39,234 bases of DNA from an uncultured Pelagibacteraceae bacterium (GTDB lineage Bacteria > Pseudomonadota > Alphaproteobacteria > Pelagibacterales > Pelagibacteraceae), in assembly GCA_902601785.1 (NCBI GenBank), contig CACKOH010000009.1, positions 1 to 39,234 of the forward strand, written 5' to 3'. Positions 25,998 through 34,449 of this stretch are shown piece by piece. Position numbers and translations under genes: made by a program. The notes below the pieces were generated by a model, which saw only the letters and a program-made list of their open reading frames with translations, was not told where the DNA came from and ran no database searches. Numbering within the stretch: position 1 is the first letter of the stretch; every line of letters begins with the position of its first letter.

Positions 25998-26030
25998 AAA
26001 AAAAAGGGTGGAATAACAATTCCACCCTTT
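25998..26030 (-). terminator. Intrinsic terminator/attenuator after the CUT2 binding-protein gene
   Basis: On the minus strand a 12-bp perfect stem (26003-26014 with 26019-26030) closed by a 4-nt loop is followed by about eight Ts. It lies 22 nt after the stop of the RbsB-like gene and before the FucU-like gene. Confidence 0.87.
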
Positions 26031-26051
26031 AATTCTGATTATTTCTAAAGA

Positions 26052-26984
26052 TTATTTAAAATCTTTAGCGTTTTCTGTTGTTACTAATTGTGTACCAGTA
26101 TCAATATTTGGATCAATACTTCCACCATTAGCTAACTCAAGTGCATATTTCACACCATAAGCACCCATGTTGTAAGAGAACTGAGCAATTGTTGCTGTCA
26201 TTTCACCTTTAAGGATACTTGTAGCTGCATCTGGCGTAGCATCAAATCCAACAACTACTACATCATTCATATCTGCATCTTTAAGAGCTTGCATAGCACC
26301 TAGTCCCATGTTGTCGTTAGAAGCAAATATTGCTTTGATGTTAGGATTTTTCAAAATTATAGATTCTGTTACTGATCTACCTTTTGCTGTATCCCATTCT
26401 GCTGTTTGAGTTGCAACAATGTTTAAACCACAATTTTTAAATCCTTTAATTGCACCATCTCTTCTAAGTAACGCGGTAGACTGAGACTCGATACCAGTTA
26501 AGATTGCAACATCAGAACCTTTTGGAGTTTTATCACATATAAATTTCGCAGCTAACTCTGCACCATTCATATTGTTAGTTCCAATAAATGTTACACCCTC
26601 ATTAATTCCTTTGGTGTCAACAAATACGACTGGAACTCCACTTTTAATTGCATCATCAACAATTGGTGCAAAAGCATTTGGATCTCCTGGTGCTAGTGCT
26701 AGAGCATCAACACCTTTAGCAAGTTGGTCCTCAACTTGATTTATTTGTGCCTGAACATCACCTTCTTGAGGAGGTGCAATTAAGATTAATTTAACTCCTA
26801 ATTTTTTAGCTTCTTCCTCAGCACCTTTTGTTACAGATGCCCAGAAAGGATTTCCAGATCCAGGACCTTTGATGCTAAACAAGATTTTTTTACCATGTCC
26901 GTCAGCAAAAGAAACTGAACCTAAACTAATTGATAAAAATACTGCTGTAAAAAGAACAACAATTTTTTTTGTTAAGTTTTTCAT
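26052..26984 (-). CDS. CUT2 ABC transporter substrate-binding protein (RbsB-like)
   Basis: The 310-aa protein has a signal peptide (hydrophobic core IVVLFTAVFLSISLGSVSFA, cleavage near 27) and a periplasmic-binding-protein type 1 fold. ILFSIKGPGSGNPFWASVTKGAEEEAKKLG opens it, then INQVEDQLAKGVDALALAPGDPNAFAP and the NDNMGLGAMQALKD hinge region. It is the ligand-binding part of the ribose/fructose/inositol-type transporter. A GGGGAA ribosome-binding site lies before the ATG. It lies 109 nt downstream of the permease gene with a possible operator/promoter in the gap. Cyclitol or pentose is suggested by the neighbours. Confidence 0.9.
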   Translation of the reverse strand: MKNLTKKIVVLFTAVFLSISLGSVSFADGHGKKILFSIKGPGSGNPFWASVTKGAEEEAKKLGVKLILIAPPQEGDVQAQINQVEDQLAKGVDALALAPGDPNAFAPIVDDAIKSGVPVVFVDTKGINEGVTFIGTNNMNGAELAAKFICDKTPKGSDVAILTGIESQSTALLRRDGAIKGFKNCGLNIVATQTAEWDTAKGRSVTESIILKNPNIKAIFASNDNMGLGAMQALKDADMNDVVVVGFDATPDAATSILKGEMTATIAQFSYNMGAYGVKYALELANGGSIDPNIDTGTQLVTTENAKDFK

Positions 26985-27070
26985 TTATTTATTCCCCTAT
27001 TTTTATTTGAATAATCTAAATTAAATAAAAATTTTGGAAAAAATTCAACTGTTTATAAAGTCAAAACAAC

Positions 27071-27084
27071 TTTTACGTGTAAAA
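27071..27084. promoter_or_regulatory. Short dyad upstream of the RbsB-like gene, possible operator
   Basis: TTTTAC-GT-GTAAAA is a perfect 6-bp inverted repeat with a 2-nt centre, inside the 109-nt gap between the permease stop and the binding-protein start. The gap is unusually long for this genome, which suggests an internal promoter for the binding protein. No cognate regulator gene is adjacent. Confidence 0.35.
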
Positions 27085-27093
27085 CAAATATAA

Positions 27094-28107
27094 TTATTTT
27101 CTAGTTCCAAGGTCTCTTCTAAGAACGTCTATATAAACAGCGATAACAATAATTGACCCGATTAAAACCTGTTGCCAAAATGAGCTAACATCCATCAGAT
27201 TAAGTCCATTTCTCAAAATACCCATAATCATTACGCCAGCAAAAACCCCTAATACCGTTCCTCTTCCACCAAAAAAACTTGCACCACCAATAATACATGC
27301 TGCAATAGCATCTAATTCAGATTGTAAACCTGCATTTGGATAACCAGAGTCAGTTCTTCCTGCTAAAATTAATGCTCCAATACCAGATAAGAAACCACAA
27401 AGTGAATATACTATAATTAAAATTTTATTTACATTTATACCTGATGCTCTAGCAGCACTTGGATTTCCGCCTATTGCGTAAATCCACTTTCCTGTTCTAC
27501 TGTGATTAAGAAAAAACCAAAAAATTACATACACAACTGCAATTAAAACTAAACTAACGGGCAGATACTGTGACTTTTCTAATCCAAGCCACGTTAAATC
27601 AATTCTACCGTGTCCCAAATATCTGACTTCATCTGTGAAACCACTAATTGGTGTTCCACCAGATATAAGGTTTCCTGTCCCTCTAAAAATATAAAGTGTT
27701 CCTAAGGTCATTATAAATGGATGGGGCATCCTCAATAAAGTAATTCCGGCTCCATTAAACAAACCACACAAGAACCCTGCTATCAGAGGAGTTATAACAA
27801 CAATAAACCAAGGTGCTCCTGCTTTGGCAACAATTGCTAAAACCATGAGTGACAACATCATTATTGAGCCGACAGAAAGATCTATACCAGCAGTTACGAT
27901 GACCATAAATACACCTAAGGCTAACATTGACTGCCAAGAGATTTGTTTGAAAACGTTAGTTACATTTCTCCATGATAAGAAGACATCTGGCTGCAAAATA
28001 TGCATTACCAGTATCATAAGTACAAGTAATAAAAGAATGCCATACTTTTCAATGTAAGGCATTAATTTTAAATATAGACTAACTTTTTTATTATCTTTTT
28101 CTTCCAT
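27094..28107 (-). CDS. CUT2 sugar ABC transporter permease (RbsC/FrcC-like)
   Basis: The 337-aa protein is a BPD_transp_2 permease (PF02653) with eight to ten helices. The segment GVFMVIVTAGIDLSVGSIM is the family signature (TxGIDLSVG), and GGNPSAARASGINVNKI and GGASFFGGRGTVLGV are also conserved. The start at 28107 (MEEKDNKK) is preferred over an in-frame ATG at 28134 because it lies 1 nt after the ATPase stop and has GGGTAA upstream, while the longer form would overlap the ATPase. It pairs with the ATPase and binding protein here to import a monosaccharide or cyclitol. Confidence 0.9.
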   Translation of the reverse strand: MEEKDNKKVSLYLKLMPYIEKYGILLLLVLMILVMHILQPDVFLSWRNVTNVFKQISWQSMLALGVFMVIVTAGIDLSVGSIMMLSLMVLAIVAKAGAPWFIVVITPLIAGFLCGLFNGAGITLLRMPHPFIMTLGTLYIFRGTGNLISGGTPISGFTDEVRYLGHGRIDLTWLGLEKSQYLPVSLVLIAVVYVIFWFFLNHSRTGKWIYAIGGNPSAARASGINVNKILIIVYSLCGFLSGIGALILAGRTDSGYPNAGLQSELDAIAACIIGGASFFGGRGTVLGVFAGVMIMGILRNGLNLMDVSSFWQQVLIGSIIVIAVYIDVLRRDLGTRK

Positions 28108-28108
28108 T

Positions 28109-28859
28109 TTATTTTTTACCCATAATCCATCCAATTACTTCGTCCCTTGAAGTATTTGAGAGTTCAGACTCTGCAAAATTTGTACCTTGAAATAGCGCCA
28201 TCACTCGATCGCAAACTGAAAAAATATCATCCATTCTATGACTTATAACAATTACACCAACGCCTGTTTTTTTTAAGCTATTTATAAGATCTAATACTTT
28301 TCCTACTTCTTTAATTGCAAGAGCAGCTGTTGGTTCATCCATTATGACAACTTTAGCATTAAATGCTGTTGATCTAGCAATTGCAACAGCTTGTCTTTGA
28401 CCTCCAGAAAGTTCTTCGACTTTTTGATCAGCGCTCTTAACATTTATTTTTAGTTTTCCTAAATGAGCGTTTGTTAATTCTTTTATTTTATTAAAATCTA
28501 AAAATTTTAAGAAACCAATATTTTTTAGTTGGCTCTCTTCCTAAAAAAATATTTTCTCCAATAGGTAAATTTCCAGCTAGAGCAAGGTCTTGATAAACCA
28601 TTTCTAATCCAAGATTTTGTGAGTCCTTAGGGCTTTCTAAAATTTCCTCTTTTCCTTGAAAATATAATGAACCTGAACTGGGTTTATATAAGCCTGATAA
28701 AACTTTCATGAGAGTTGATTTTCCAGCTCCATTATCTCCAACTACACCTAAACATTCTCCTGCATGTACTTTTAAATCAACATTTTCTAAAGCAGTAATC
28801 GTACCAAAATATTTAGTTATTCCTTTTGCTTCTAATAGTGGATTTTGGAAAGTTGACAT
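28109..28859 (-). pseudogene. CUT2 sugar ABC transporter ATP-binding protein (FrcA-like), frameshifted
   Basis: The reading frame is broken by one extra base near 28500-28508. Frame 1 (28859 to 28491) gives Walker A GDNGAGKS at 41-48 and the Q-loop VYQDLAL, then runs into TAA after KIFRF. Frame 2 continues with LDFNKIKELTNAHLGKL, signature LSGGQRQAVAIAR, Walker B VVIMDEPTAAL and H-loop VISHR, ending at 28109. The whole span is 751 nt, i.e. 3n+1. Dropping one base of the AAAA/TTTTT run restores WFLKFLDFNKIKE, a good match to single-domain FrcA-type ATPases of about 250 residues (not two-domain RbsA). Every motif is intact, so this is either a base-call or assembly indel or a very recent mutation. 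Confidence 0.88.
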
Positions 28860-28881
28860 AAATTACGAAATTATAAAAAAA

Positions 28882-29904
28882 TCAATTAATTGCAACAGGT
28901 TTTGAGGCTATAAGATTGACTGTCCTCTTATTTGCTATTTTACAGAACTTAGGTTTTAAATTTTTTCTGATTAAGCTCATATCTTTTAAAACTATCTCCC
29001 CCATATTAAAAAAAGCAGACTTTAAAGCCCCAGCTCTATGAGCAGAAAACAAAATATTCTTTACTTTTCTTAAAGAACTTTTTTTTGGCACTGGTTCTTC
29101 AGGAAAAACGTCTGTTGCAACAAATATGTTTCTTTTTTTTACTGTGCTTATCAAATCCTTAAAATTTACAACCGCTGCACGACTCATCAATACAAAACAG
29201 GAATTAGGTTTCATCTTATTTAAAAGTTTTTTATCTATGAAGTTTTTATTTTTTGTAGTCACCGTCGCTAACACATAAATAATCTCACAATTTTCAAACA
29301 TCTTATTTAAACTAATATTTTTGAAACCTAGCTTTTTAATTTTTATTTTTGGGATCCATGGATCATAAACATTTATATCTTTGGTGAATGGTAATAATAA
29401 TGGATACAAAGATTTAGCAAGATCTCCAAAACCTAACAATCCTATTTTCTTTTCGGATAATAAAGAAGCTTTTAAGTTACTCTCTAATCCATATTTTTCT
29501 TGACCTTTAATAAAATCTAAATGGGCAGTATGAATATTTCTTAATAAAGATAAGGTCATTCCAAGAGCAATTTCTGCGACTGGTTTTGAAAAAACAGGAG
29601 AAGTTGCAATAACGTGAATTCCTTTTTTAAAACAGTATTGATAATCCATGTTATTAATAAAATTACTTTCAACATTTATAATTGCTTTCAATTTTTTTGC
29701 TTTTATCAAAAGACTTTTTGGTAAATCAGGTTGACCTATAATAAATGAAGCTTTGTGAATATTTTTCTCATAAAAAAAATTTTTTTTATTTTTTGGTGCA
29801 TAAAGTAATTGATACTTTGATTTTAGAATTCTGAATTTATCTTTAGAAAAAATTAATTCTAGAGTTCGTGGAAATGGATCAACTATGGCAATATGTTTTC
29901 CCAT
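28882..29904 (-). CDS. D-isomer specific 2-hydroxyacid dehydrogenase-family protein
   Basis: The 340-aa protein has the two-domain 2-hydroxyacid dehydrogenase layout. The Rossmann motif is GLLGFGDLA at 155-163. The catalytic residues are R242 (SRAA), E270 (DVFPEEP) and H289 (SAHRAG), so it should be active with NAD(P). The sequence is divergent from PdxB or SerA and is basic. The gene abuts the Gfo/Idh gene without any gap (stop at 29905, start at 29904 on the minus strand) and lies 22 nt before the CUT2 ATPase gene, so it belongs to the long operon. It may reduce or oxidise a 2-keto/2-hydroxy acid made from the imported sugar or cyclitol. Confidence 0.82.
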   Translation of the reverse strand: MGKHIAIVDPFPRTLELIFSKDKFRILKSKYQLLYAPKNKKNFFYEKNIHKASFIIGQPDLPKSLLIKAKKLKAIINVESNFINNMDYQYCFKKGIHVIATSPVFSKPVAEIALGMTLSLLRNIHTAHLDFIKGQEKYGLESNLKASLLSEKKIGLLGFGDLAKSLYPLLLPFTKDINVYDPWIPKIKIKKLGFKNISLNKMFENCEIIYVLATVTTKNKNFIDKKLLNKMKPNSCFVLMSRAAVVNFKDLISTVKKRNIFVATDVFPEEPVPKKSSLRKVKNILFSAHRAGALKSAFFNMGEIVLKDMSLIRKNLKPKFCKIANKRTVNLIASKPVAIN

Positions 29905-31059
29905 TTAAATAAGTATACGTTTTACTTCCTCTTCACTGAATTTTTTTGGTTTTTCGCACTTAGTGAGAATTTTTTGAGGTATACCAGTGGTAGCTGCTTT
30001 CATTGTTGATTGAATTATATCAAGAACATGAAGTGATAATTCTCCTGAGCATCTATGTTTCTTTTTTTGCTGAATTGAATACAGCATTTCAGATAATCCA
30101 ACGCTCCTATAATTAGCATTCGTAGGAGACTCGTTAGATCTACCACTTGATGAAGTGATATTTATTTTTCCCAAATGCATTTTGTCAGTTTTATGTTCTC
30201 CCCATCTACCTCCCTCAGTAACTGATATATAAACTGACCCACCAAACATATTTGGATCAGGTACAATGATTGAGCCTTTAGTTCCATAAAGCTCCATGTG
30301 ATTTCTTTGATGATTTACGACGTCGAATGACAATGTCACTTGGATAATTGCTCCTGTATGAAACTGAATAGTTGCTAAATAAGTTGTAGGTGTTTCAACT
30401 TTGAAAGATTTATTTTTTTTTGGCCCAGCACCATAAATTCTTTTTTTAAAAGCTGTTAATGTTCTTCCCTGTACTTGTTTCGCTGGACCAAGTAAATTTA
30501 CTAGTGTTGTAAAAAAGTAAGGTCCCATATCAATTACTGGCCCACCCTCTTTTCTATACCAAGACTCAGGTTTTGGATGAAATGACTCTACTCCTGGAAA
30601 GGCAAAAATTGCATTACCAAGTTTTATATCTCCGATTAAGTCAGAGTCTATCAACTCTCTTGCTTTTTGAATTCCTCCACCTAAAAAAGTGTCAGGAGCG
30701 TTACCAATATAAAGTTTCTTTTTTTTTGCTAAAGCAACGAGCTCTTTTCCTTTTTCAAAATATGTAGCTAAAGGTTTTTCTGAATAAACATGTTTGCCTG
30801 CACTCAAAACTTTTTTAGATACGCTGTAATGAGATTGAGGTATTGTTAAATTTAGGATTACTTCGATCTCCTTATCTTTAAGAAGATCACCAACTGTTTT
30901 AGATTTAATATTATATAGTTTTGCACATTTATCTGCAGCTTTTTGATTAATATCTGCACAAGCAACAATTTTAAAATTGTTAAAATACTGATGCCCTCTG
31001 AAATATGTTTCTGCAATATGTCCACACCCTATCAAACCAACCTTAAATACTTTATTCAT
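29905..31059 (-). CDS. Gfo/Idh/MocA family oxidoreductase
   Basis: The 384-aa protein has GCGHIA at 11-16, EKP at 94-96 with catalytic K95, and GGPVIDMGPYFFTTLVNLLGP with D177 and Y181 in the catalytic segment. The DMGPY form differs from the H-x-x-D form of the other Gfo/Idh protein in this window. Members of this type oxidise ring or chain hydroxyls of sugars and cyclitols. Directly behind iolD (7-nt gap), it may act as an inositol- or sugar-dehydrogenase of the same pathway. It is longer than IolG, and its exact reaction is open. Confidence 0.83.
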   Translation of the reverse strand: MNKVFKVGLIGCGHIAETYFRGHQYFNNFKIVACADINQKAADKCAKLYNIKSKTVGDLLKDKEIEVILNLTIPQSHYSVSKKVLSAGKHVYSEKPLATYFEKGKELVALAKKKKLYIGNAPDTFLGGGIQKARELIDSDLIGDIKLGNAIFAFPGVESFHPKPESWYRKEGGPVIDMGPYFFTTLVNLLGPAKQVQGRTLTAFKKRIYGAGPKKNKSFKVETPTTYLATIQFHTGAIIQVTLSFDVVNHQRNHMELYGTKGSIIVPDPNMFGGSVYISVTEGGRWGEHKTDKMHLGKINITSSSGRSNESPTNANYRSVGLSEMLYSIQQKKKHRCSGELSLHVLDIIQSTMKAATTGIPQKILTKCEKPKKFSEEEVKRILI

Positions 31060-31066
31060 TAAAAAA

Positions 31067-32912
31067 CTAGATGCCTTGTCTTTGTTTGGACTTACCGTCT
31101 TTGTGAAGTTTTAAAGCCTCTTTATTTTCATCTGTTGAAGGAATTTCTAAAGTTGGGCTGTCCCAAAAAGCTGAACCCTCTACCCACTTGTAAGCATGAG
31201 TTTTTATTGAAATAACATAAGTTACATCTGAATTCTTGGCTCTTTTAAATGCCTCTTCTAGATCAGAAATAGATGTTACGTGTTCAGATTTCGCTCCCAT
31301 ACTTTCAGCATGTTTTGCAAAATCTACATCTACTAAACCAGGAGTTTTTGAGCTCTTCAGTAGGTTATTATATTCTTTTCCACCTTTAAACAATTGTAAT
31401 CTATTAATAACTGCGAAACCTCCATTGTCACAAACAATTATAATCAGTTTATTTTTTTGTAATTACTGATGAGTAAATGTCAGTATTATTTAATAAATAA
31501 GAGCCATCACCTACAAAGGAAATTACTTCTTTACCAGGGTTAGCCATCTTAATTCCTAAAGCGCCAGAAATTTCATAACTCATACAGCTAAATCCCCATT
31601 CACTCTCATGTGTATTTAATTCTTTAGGTCGCCAAACTTGAACTACCTCACCTACCAGACCACCTGCAGCAGTAACTGCAATATCTGTTGGTTCAGAATT
31701 TCTATAGATAGCTCCTATTACTTGAACATAGCTTGGTACTTCCTGATTTGATGGCGCACTTTCTTTATCAATGTGTTCATTCCAAATTTTTAATTCTCTT
31801 TGAGATTTTTCATTCCACTCATCTCCTAGTTTCCAATCTCCTAATGCTTTAGAAAGTTCAATTAATGAAACTTTAGCATCTCCAACTACAGCTTGAGCCA
31901 AGTGTTTATTAGCATCAAATCTTGAAACATTTACAGAAACAAGTTTAAATTTTTCATTTTCAAAATTTGCCCAAGATCCAGTCGTAAAATCTGCAAGTTT
32001 TGTTCCAACTGCAATTGCAAGATCAGTTTCTTTAGCTAGGTCATTGGTATTTTTTCCACCTAAGCCCCCTATTTGTCCAGCATAGTGAGAATGGTCTCTT
32101 TTCATTGTTGAATAACCCATTACAGTTTGAGTAACTGGTATATTGTGTTTAGTTGCAAAGTTACTTAATTCCTCCATTGCATTAGAATAAAAAACTCCCC
32201 CTCCAGAAATGATAATTGGATTTTTTGATTTTTTGATTTTTTCAGCAGCTTCTTTTATTTGAAAATCATCTGGTCTTGGCCTTCTTATTGAATGAATTCT
32301 TTCTTTAAAAAACTCTTCAGGGTATTCAAATGTCTGACCTTGAATATCTTGACACAAAGATATACACGCTGGTCCACAATCAGCTGGATCCAACATTGTT
32401 TGAACTGCATTTGGAAAAGACTGAATTATTTGTTCCGGTCTTGTTATTCTGTCAAAATATCTTGTTACAGGTCTAAATGCATCGTTTGCTGTAATTCCAG
32501 GATTATTAAAGTGTTCTACTTGTTGTAAAACTGGATCTGGCAGCCTATTAGCATAGGTGTCTCCTGGTAAAAATAAAATTGGTAATCTATTACTCATTGC
32601 AACTGCTGCAGCTGTAACCATATTTGTTGCTCCAGGTCCAACTGATGAAGTTGCTACAAAAATTTGTTGTCTTCTTTTTCCTCTGGCATAACCTATTCCA
32701 GTAAGAGCCATATTTTGTTCATGATGTCCTCTGTAAGTAGGTAGTTCATTTTGATTTTCCTCTAAAGCTTGCCCCAAACATGCAACATTGCCATGTCCAA
32801 ATATCCCAAATACACCAGGAAACAATGGTTCTTTTTTACCGTCAATTAATATTTTTTGTGCAATTAAATATTTTACTATTGCATGGGCACAAGTAAGAGT
32901 AATTTTTTTCAT
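31067..32912 (-). pseudogene. iolD: IolD-like TPP-dependent hydrolase (trihydroxycyclohexane-dione hydrolase), frameshifted
   Basis: The combined product is about 614 aa and matches IolD, which opens the cyclohexane-dione ring in myo-inositol breakdown using thiamin diphosphate. Frame 1 (32912 to 31449) has E65 in RGHHEQNMA (TPP activation) and ends with GDGSYLLNN followed by ITKK and TAA. Frame 2 continues with KLIIIVCDNGGFAVI to a stop at 31067. One extra T (A on the coding strand) in a 7-nt run at 31452-31458 causes the break. With six, the sequence reads ITKNKLIIIVCDNGG, completing the TPP/Mg motif. The total length of 1846 nt is 3n+1. It heads the long minus-strand operon and is divergent from the aldehyde dehydrogenase gene. 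An indel error or a fresh mutation is likely. Confidence 0.87.
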
Positions 32913-32949
32913 GAACTAAGTTTGTCTTTAACTGTGTATAGTGTTTATA

Positions 32950-32964
32950 TATAATTAAATTATA
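32950..32964. promoter_or_regulatory. AT-rich palindrome in the iolD/aldehyde dehydrogenase divergent promoter region
   Basis: TATAATTAAATTATA is a perfect 7-bp inverted repeat around one base, within the 92-nt gap between the divergent iolD and aldehyde dehydrogenase starts. It could be an operator or overlapping -10 boxes (TATAAT on both strands). AT-rich DNA produces such palindromes easily. Confidence 0.3.
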
Positions 32965-33004
32965 AATTAAAAAACCCAGATTAGTAAACTTAAAAATAAA
33001 TTCT

Positions 33005-34447
33005 ATGTATAGTAACTTCGGACAATTCATTGATGGTAAATGGCAACAAGCTGAAAAAAAAGAAACATATGACGTTATAAATCCTGCTACTGAAGAAGTA
33101 ATTGGAAAAGCATCAAAGGCTTCTTCTATAGAAGTTCAAAAAGCTCTTAAATCTGCTGAAAAAGGTTTAGAGATTTGGAAAAATACTGCCCCATGGCAAA
33201 GAGCTTATATCCTCAGAAAAATTGCTGACCTAATGAGAGAAAGAAAAGACGTTCTTGCAAAATGGTTAACACTTGAGGTAGGAAAACCTATTGCCGAAGC
33301 TGTTGGGGAAGTTGGTGGTGCAGCAGATATTTTTGAATGGAATGCTGAAGAAACTAAAAGAATTTATGGACAAACCCAACAAAGTAGATTTCCAGATACA
33401 AGAGTTCATGTTTATTATCAGCCAGTTGGAGTAGTAGCTGCTTTAGTTCCTTGGAATTTCCCAATTGTATTAGCTGCAAGAAAGATTTCTACTTCTTTAG
33501 CTGCAGGTTGCTCTGTTATTTGTAAGCCAGATGTAATTACACCTGGGGCTGTAATGGAATTAGTTAATATATGTAAAGAAGCTGGTGTGCCAGATGGAGT
33601 AGTAAATCTTCTATCAGGTGATCCTGCTGAGATATCTAACGAATTAATGGAGTCTGATATAATTAAAAAAGTTTCAATTACGGGTTCAACAAGAGTAGGC
33701 AAAATTATTTTAAAAAAAGCTGCTGATAAAGTTCAAAGAGTTACTATGGAGCTAAGTGGACATTCTCCTTTCATTGTATGTGAAGATGTGGATATGAATA
33801 AGGTAGCTGACATTGCAATTGCTGGTAAATTTAGAAATAATGGCCAAGTATGTATTTCACCTAATAGATTTTATATTCAAGAAAATAGAAAAGATGAATT
33901 TGTAAGTGCTTTTATAGATAGGGCCAAAAAATTAAAAATTGGTAATGGTATGGATGAAGGCGTGGAATTAGGACCTTTAAGCACTGCAAAGAGATTAGAA
34001 GAAATAGAAAAATTAGTTGAAACTACAAAGAAAGAGGGTGCTAAAGTTTTAATGGGTGGGAAAAGACCCTCAGGTTTCAATAAAGGATATTATTATGAAC
34101 CAACAGTTTTCGATGACGTTAAAGACAATTATACAATCATGAAGGAAGAGCCTTTTGGTCCGTTAGTTCCAATTTTAACATTCAAAAATTTTGATGAAGT
34201 GATTGAAAGAGCTAATGATAACGATCTAGGTTTATGCAGTTATCTCTACACAAATTCAATGGACAAAGCTCACATAGGTTCTGAAAAATTAGAAACAGGA
34301 TGTGTTGCAGTTAATACAGGAGTGGTAGCACTTGCAGAAGCACCATTTGGAGGAATAAAACAAACTGGTTATGGACGTGAAGGTGGCTCAGGAGCAATCA
34401 AAGACTATTTAAATGTAAAATACACTCACATGGGTTTAAAAATCTAA
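33005..34447 (+). CDS. NAD(P)-dependent aldehyde dehydrogenase (GabD/AldA-like)
   Basis: The 480-aa enzyme has all ALDH catalytic residues: N151 in VPWNFP, K174 in ICKPD, G-rich SITGSTRVG at 224-232, E249 in MELSGHSP and nucleophile C283 in NNGQVCISPNR. The EEPFGPLVPI segment and length match succinate-semialdehyde, lactaldehyde or glycolaldehyde dehydrogenases. It is not the CoA-acylating methylmalonate-semialdehyde enzyme IolA. It starts a two-gene unit with the HpaI-type aldolase (2-nt gap), so it probably oxidises the aldehyde released by that aldolase. It is divergent from iolD. Confidence 0.88.
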   Translation: MYSNFGQFIDGKWQQAEKKETYDVINPATEEVIGKASKASSIEVQKALKSAEKGLEIWKNTAPWQRAYILRKIADLMRERKDVLAKWLTLEVGKPIAEAVGEVGGAADIFEWNAEETKRIYGQTQQSRFPDTRVHVYYQPVGVVAALVPWNFPIVLAARKISTSLAAGCSVICKPDVITPGAVMELVNICKEAGVPDGVVNLLSGDPAEISNELMESDIIKKVSITGSTRVGKIILKKAADKVQRVTMELSGHSPFIVCEDVDMNKVADIAIAGKFRNNGQVCISPNRFYIQENRKDEFVSAFIDRAKKLKIGNGMDEGVELGPLSTAKRLEEIEKLVETTKKEGAKVLMGGKRPSGFNKGYYYEPTVFDDVKDNYTIMKEEPFGPLVPILTFKNFDEVIERANDNDLGLCSYLYTNSMDKAHIGSEKLETGCVAVNTGVVALAEAPFGGIKQTGYGREGGSGAIKDYLNVKYTHMGLKI

Positions 34448-34449
34448 TT

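Noticed and set aside
26047..26066. AAAGATT/AATCTTT hairpin at the end of the RbsB-like gene
   Set aside because: It is AT-only and within the final codons; the GC-bearing hairpin at 26003-26030 explains termination better.
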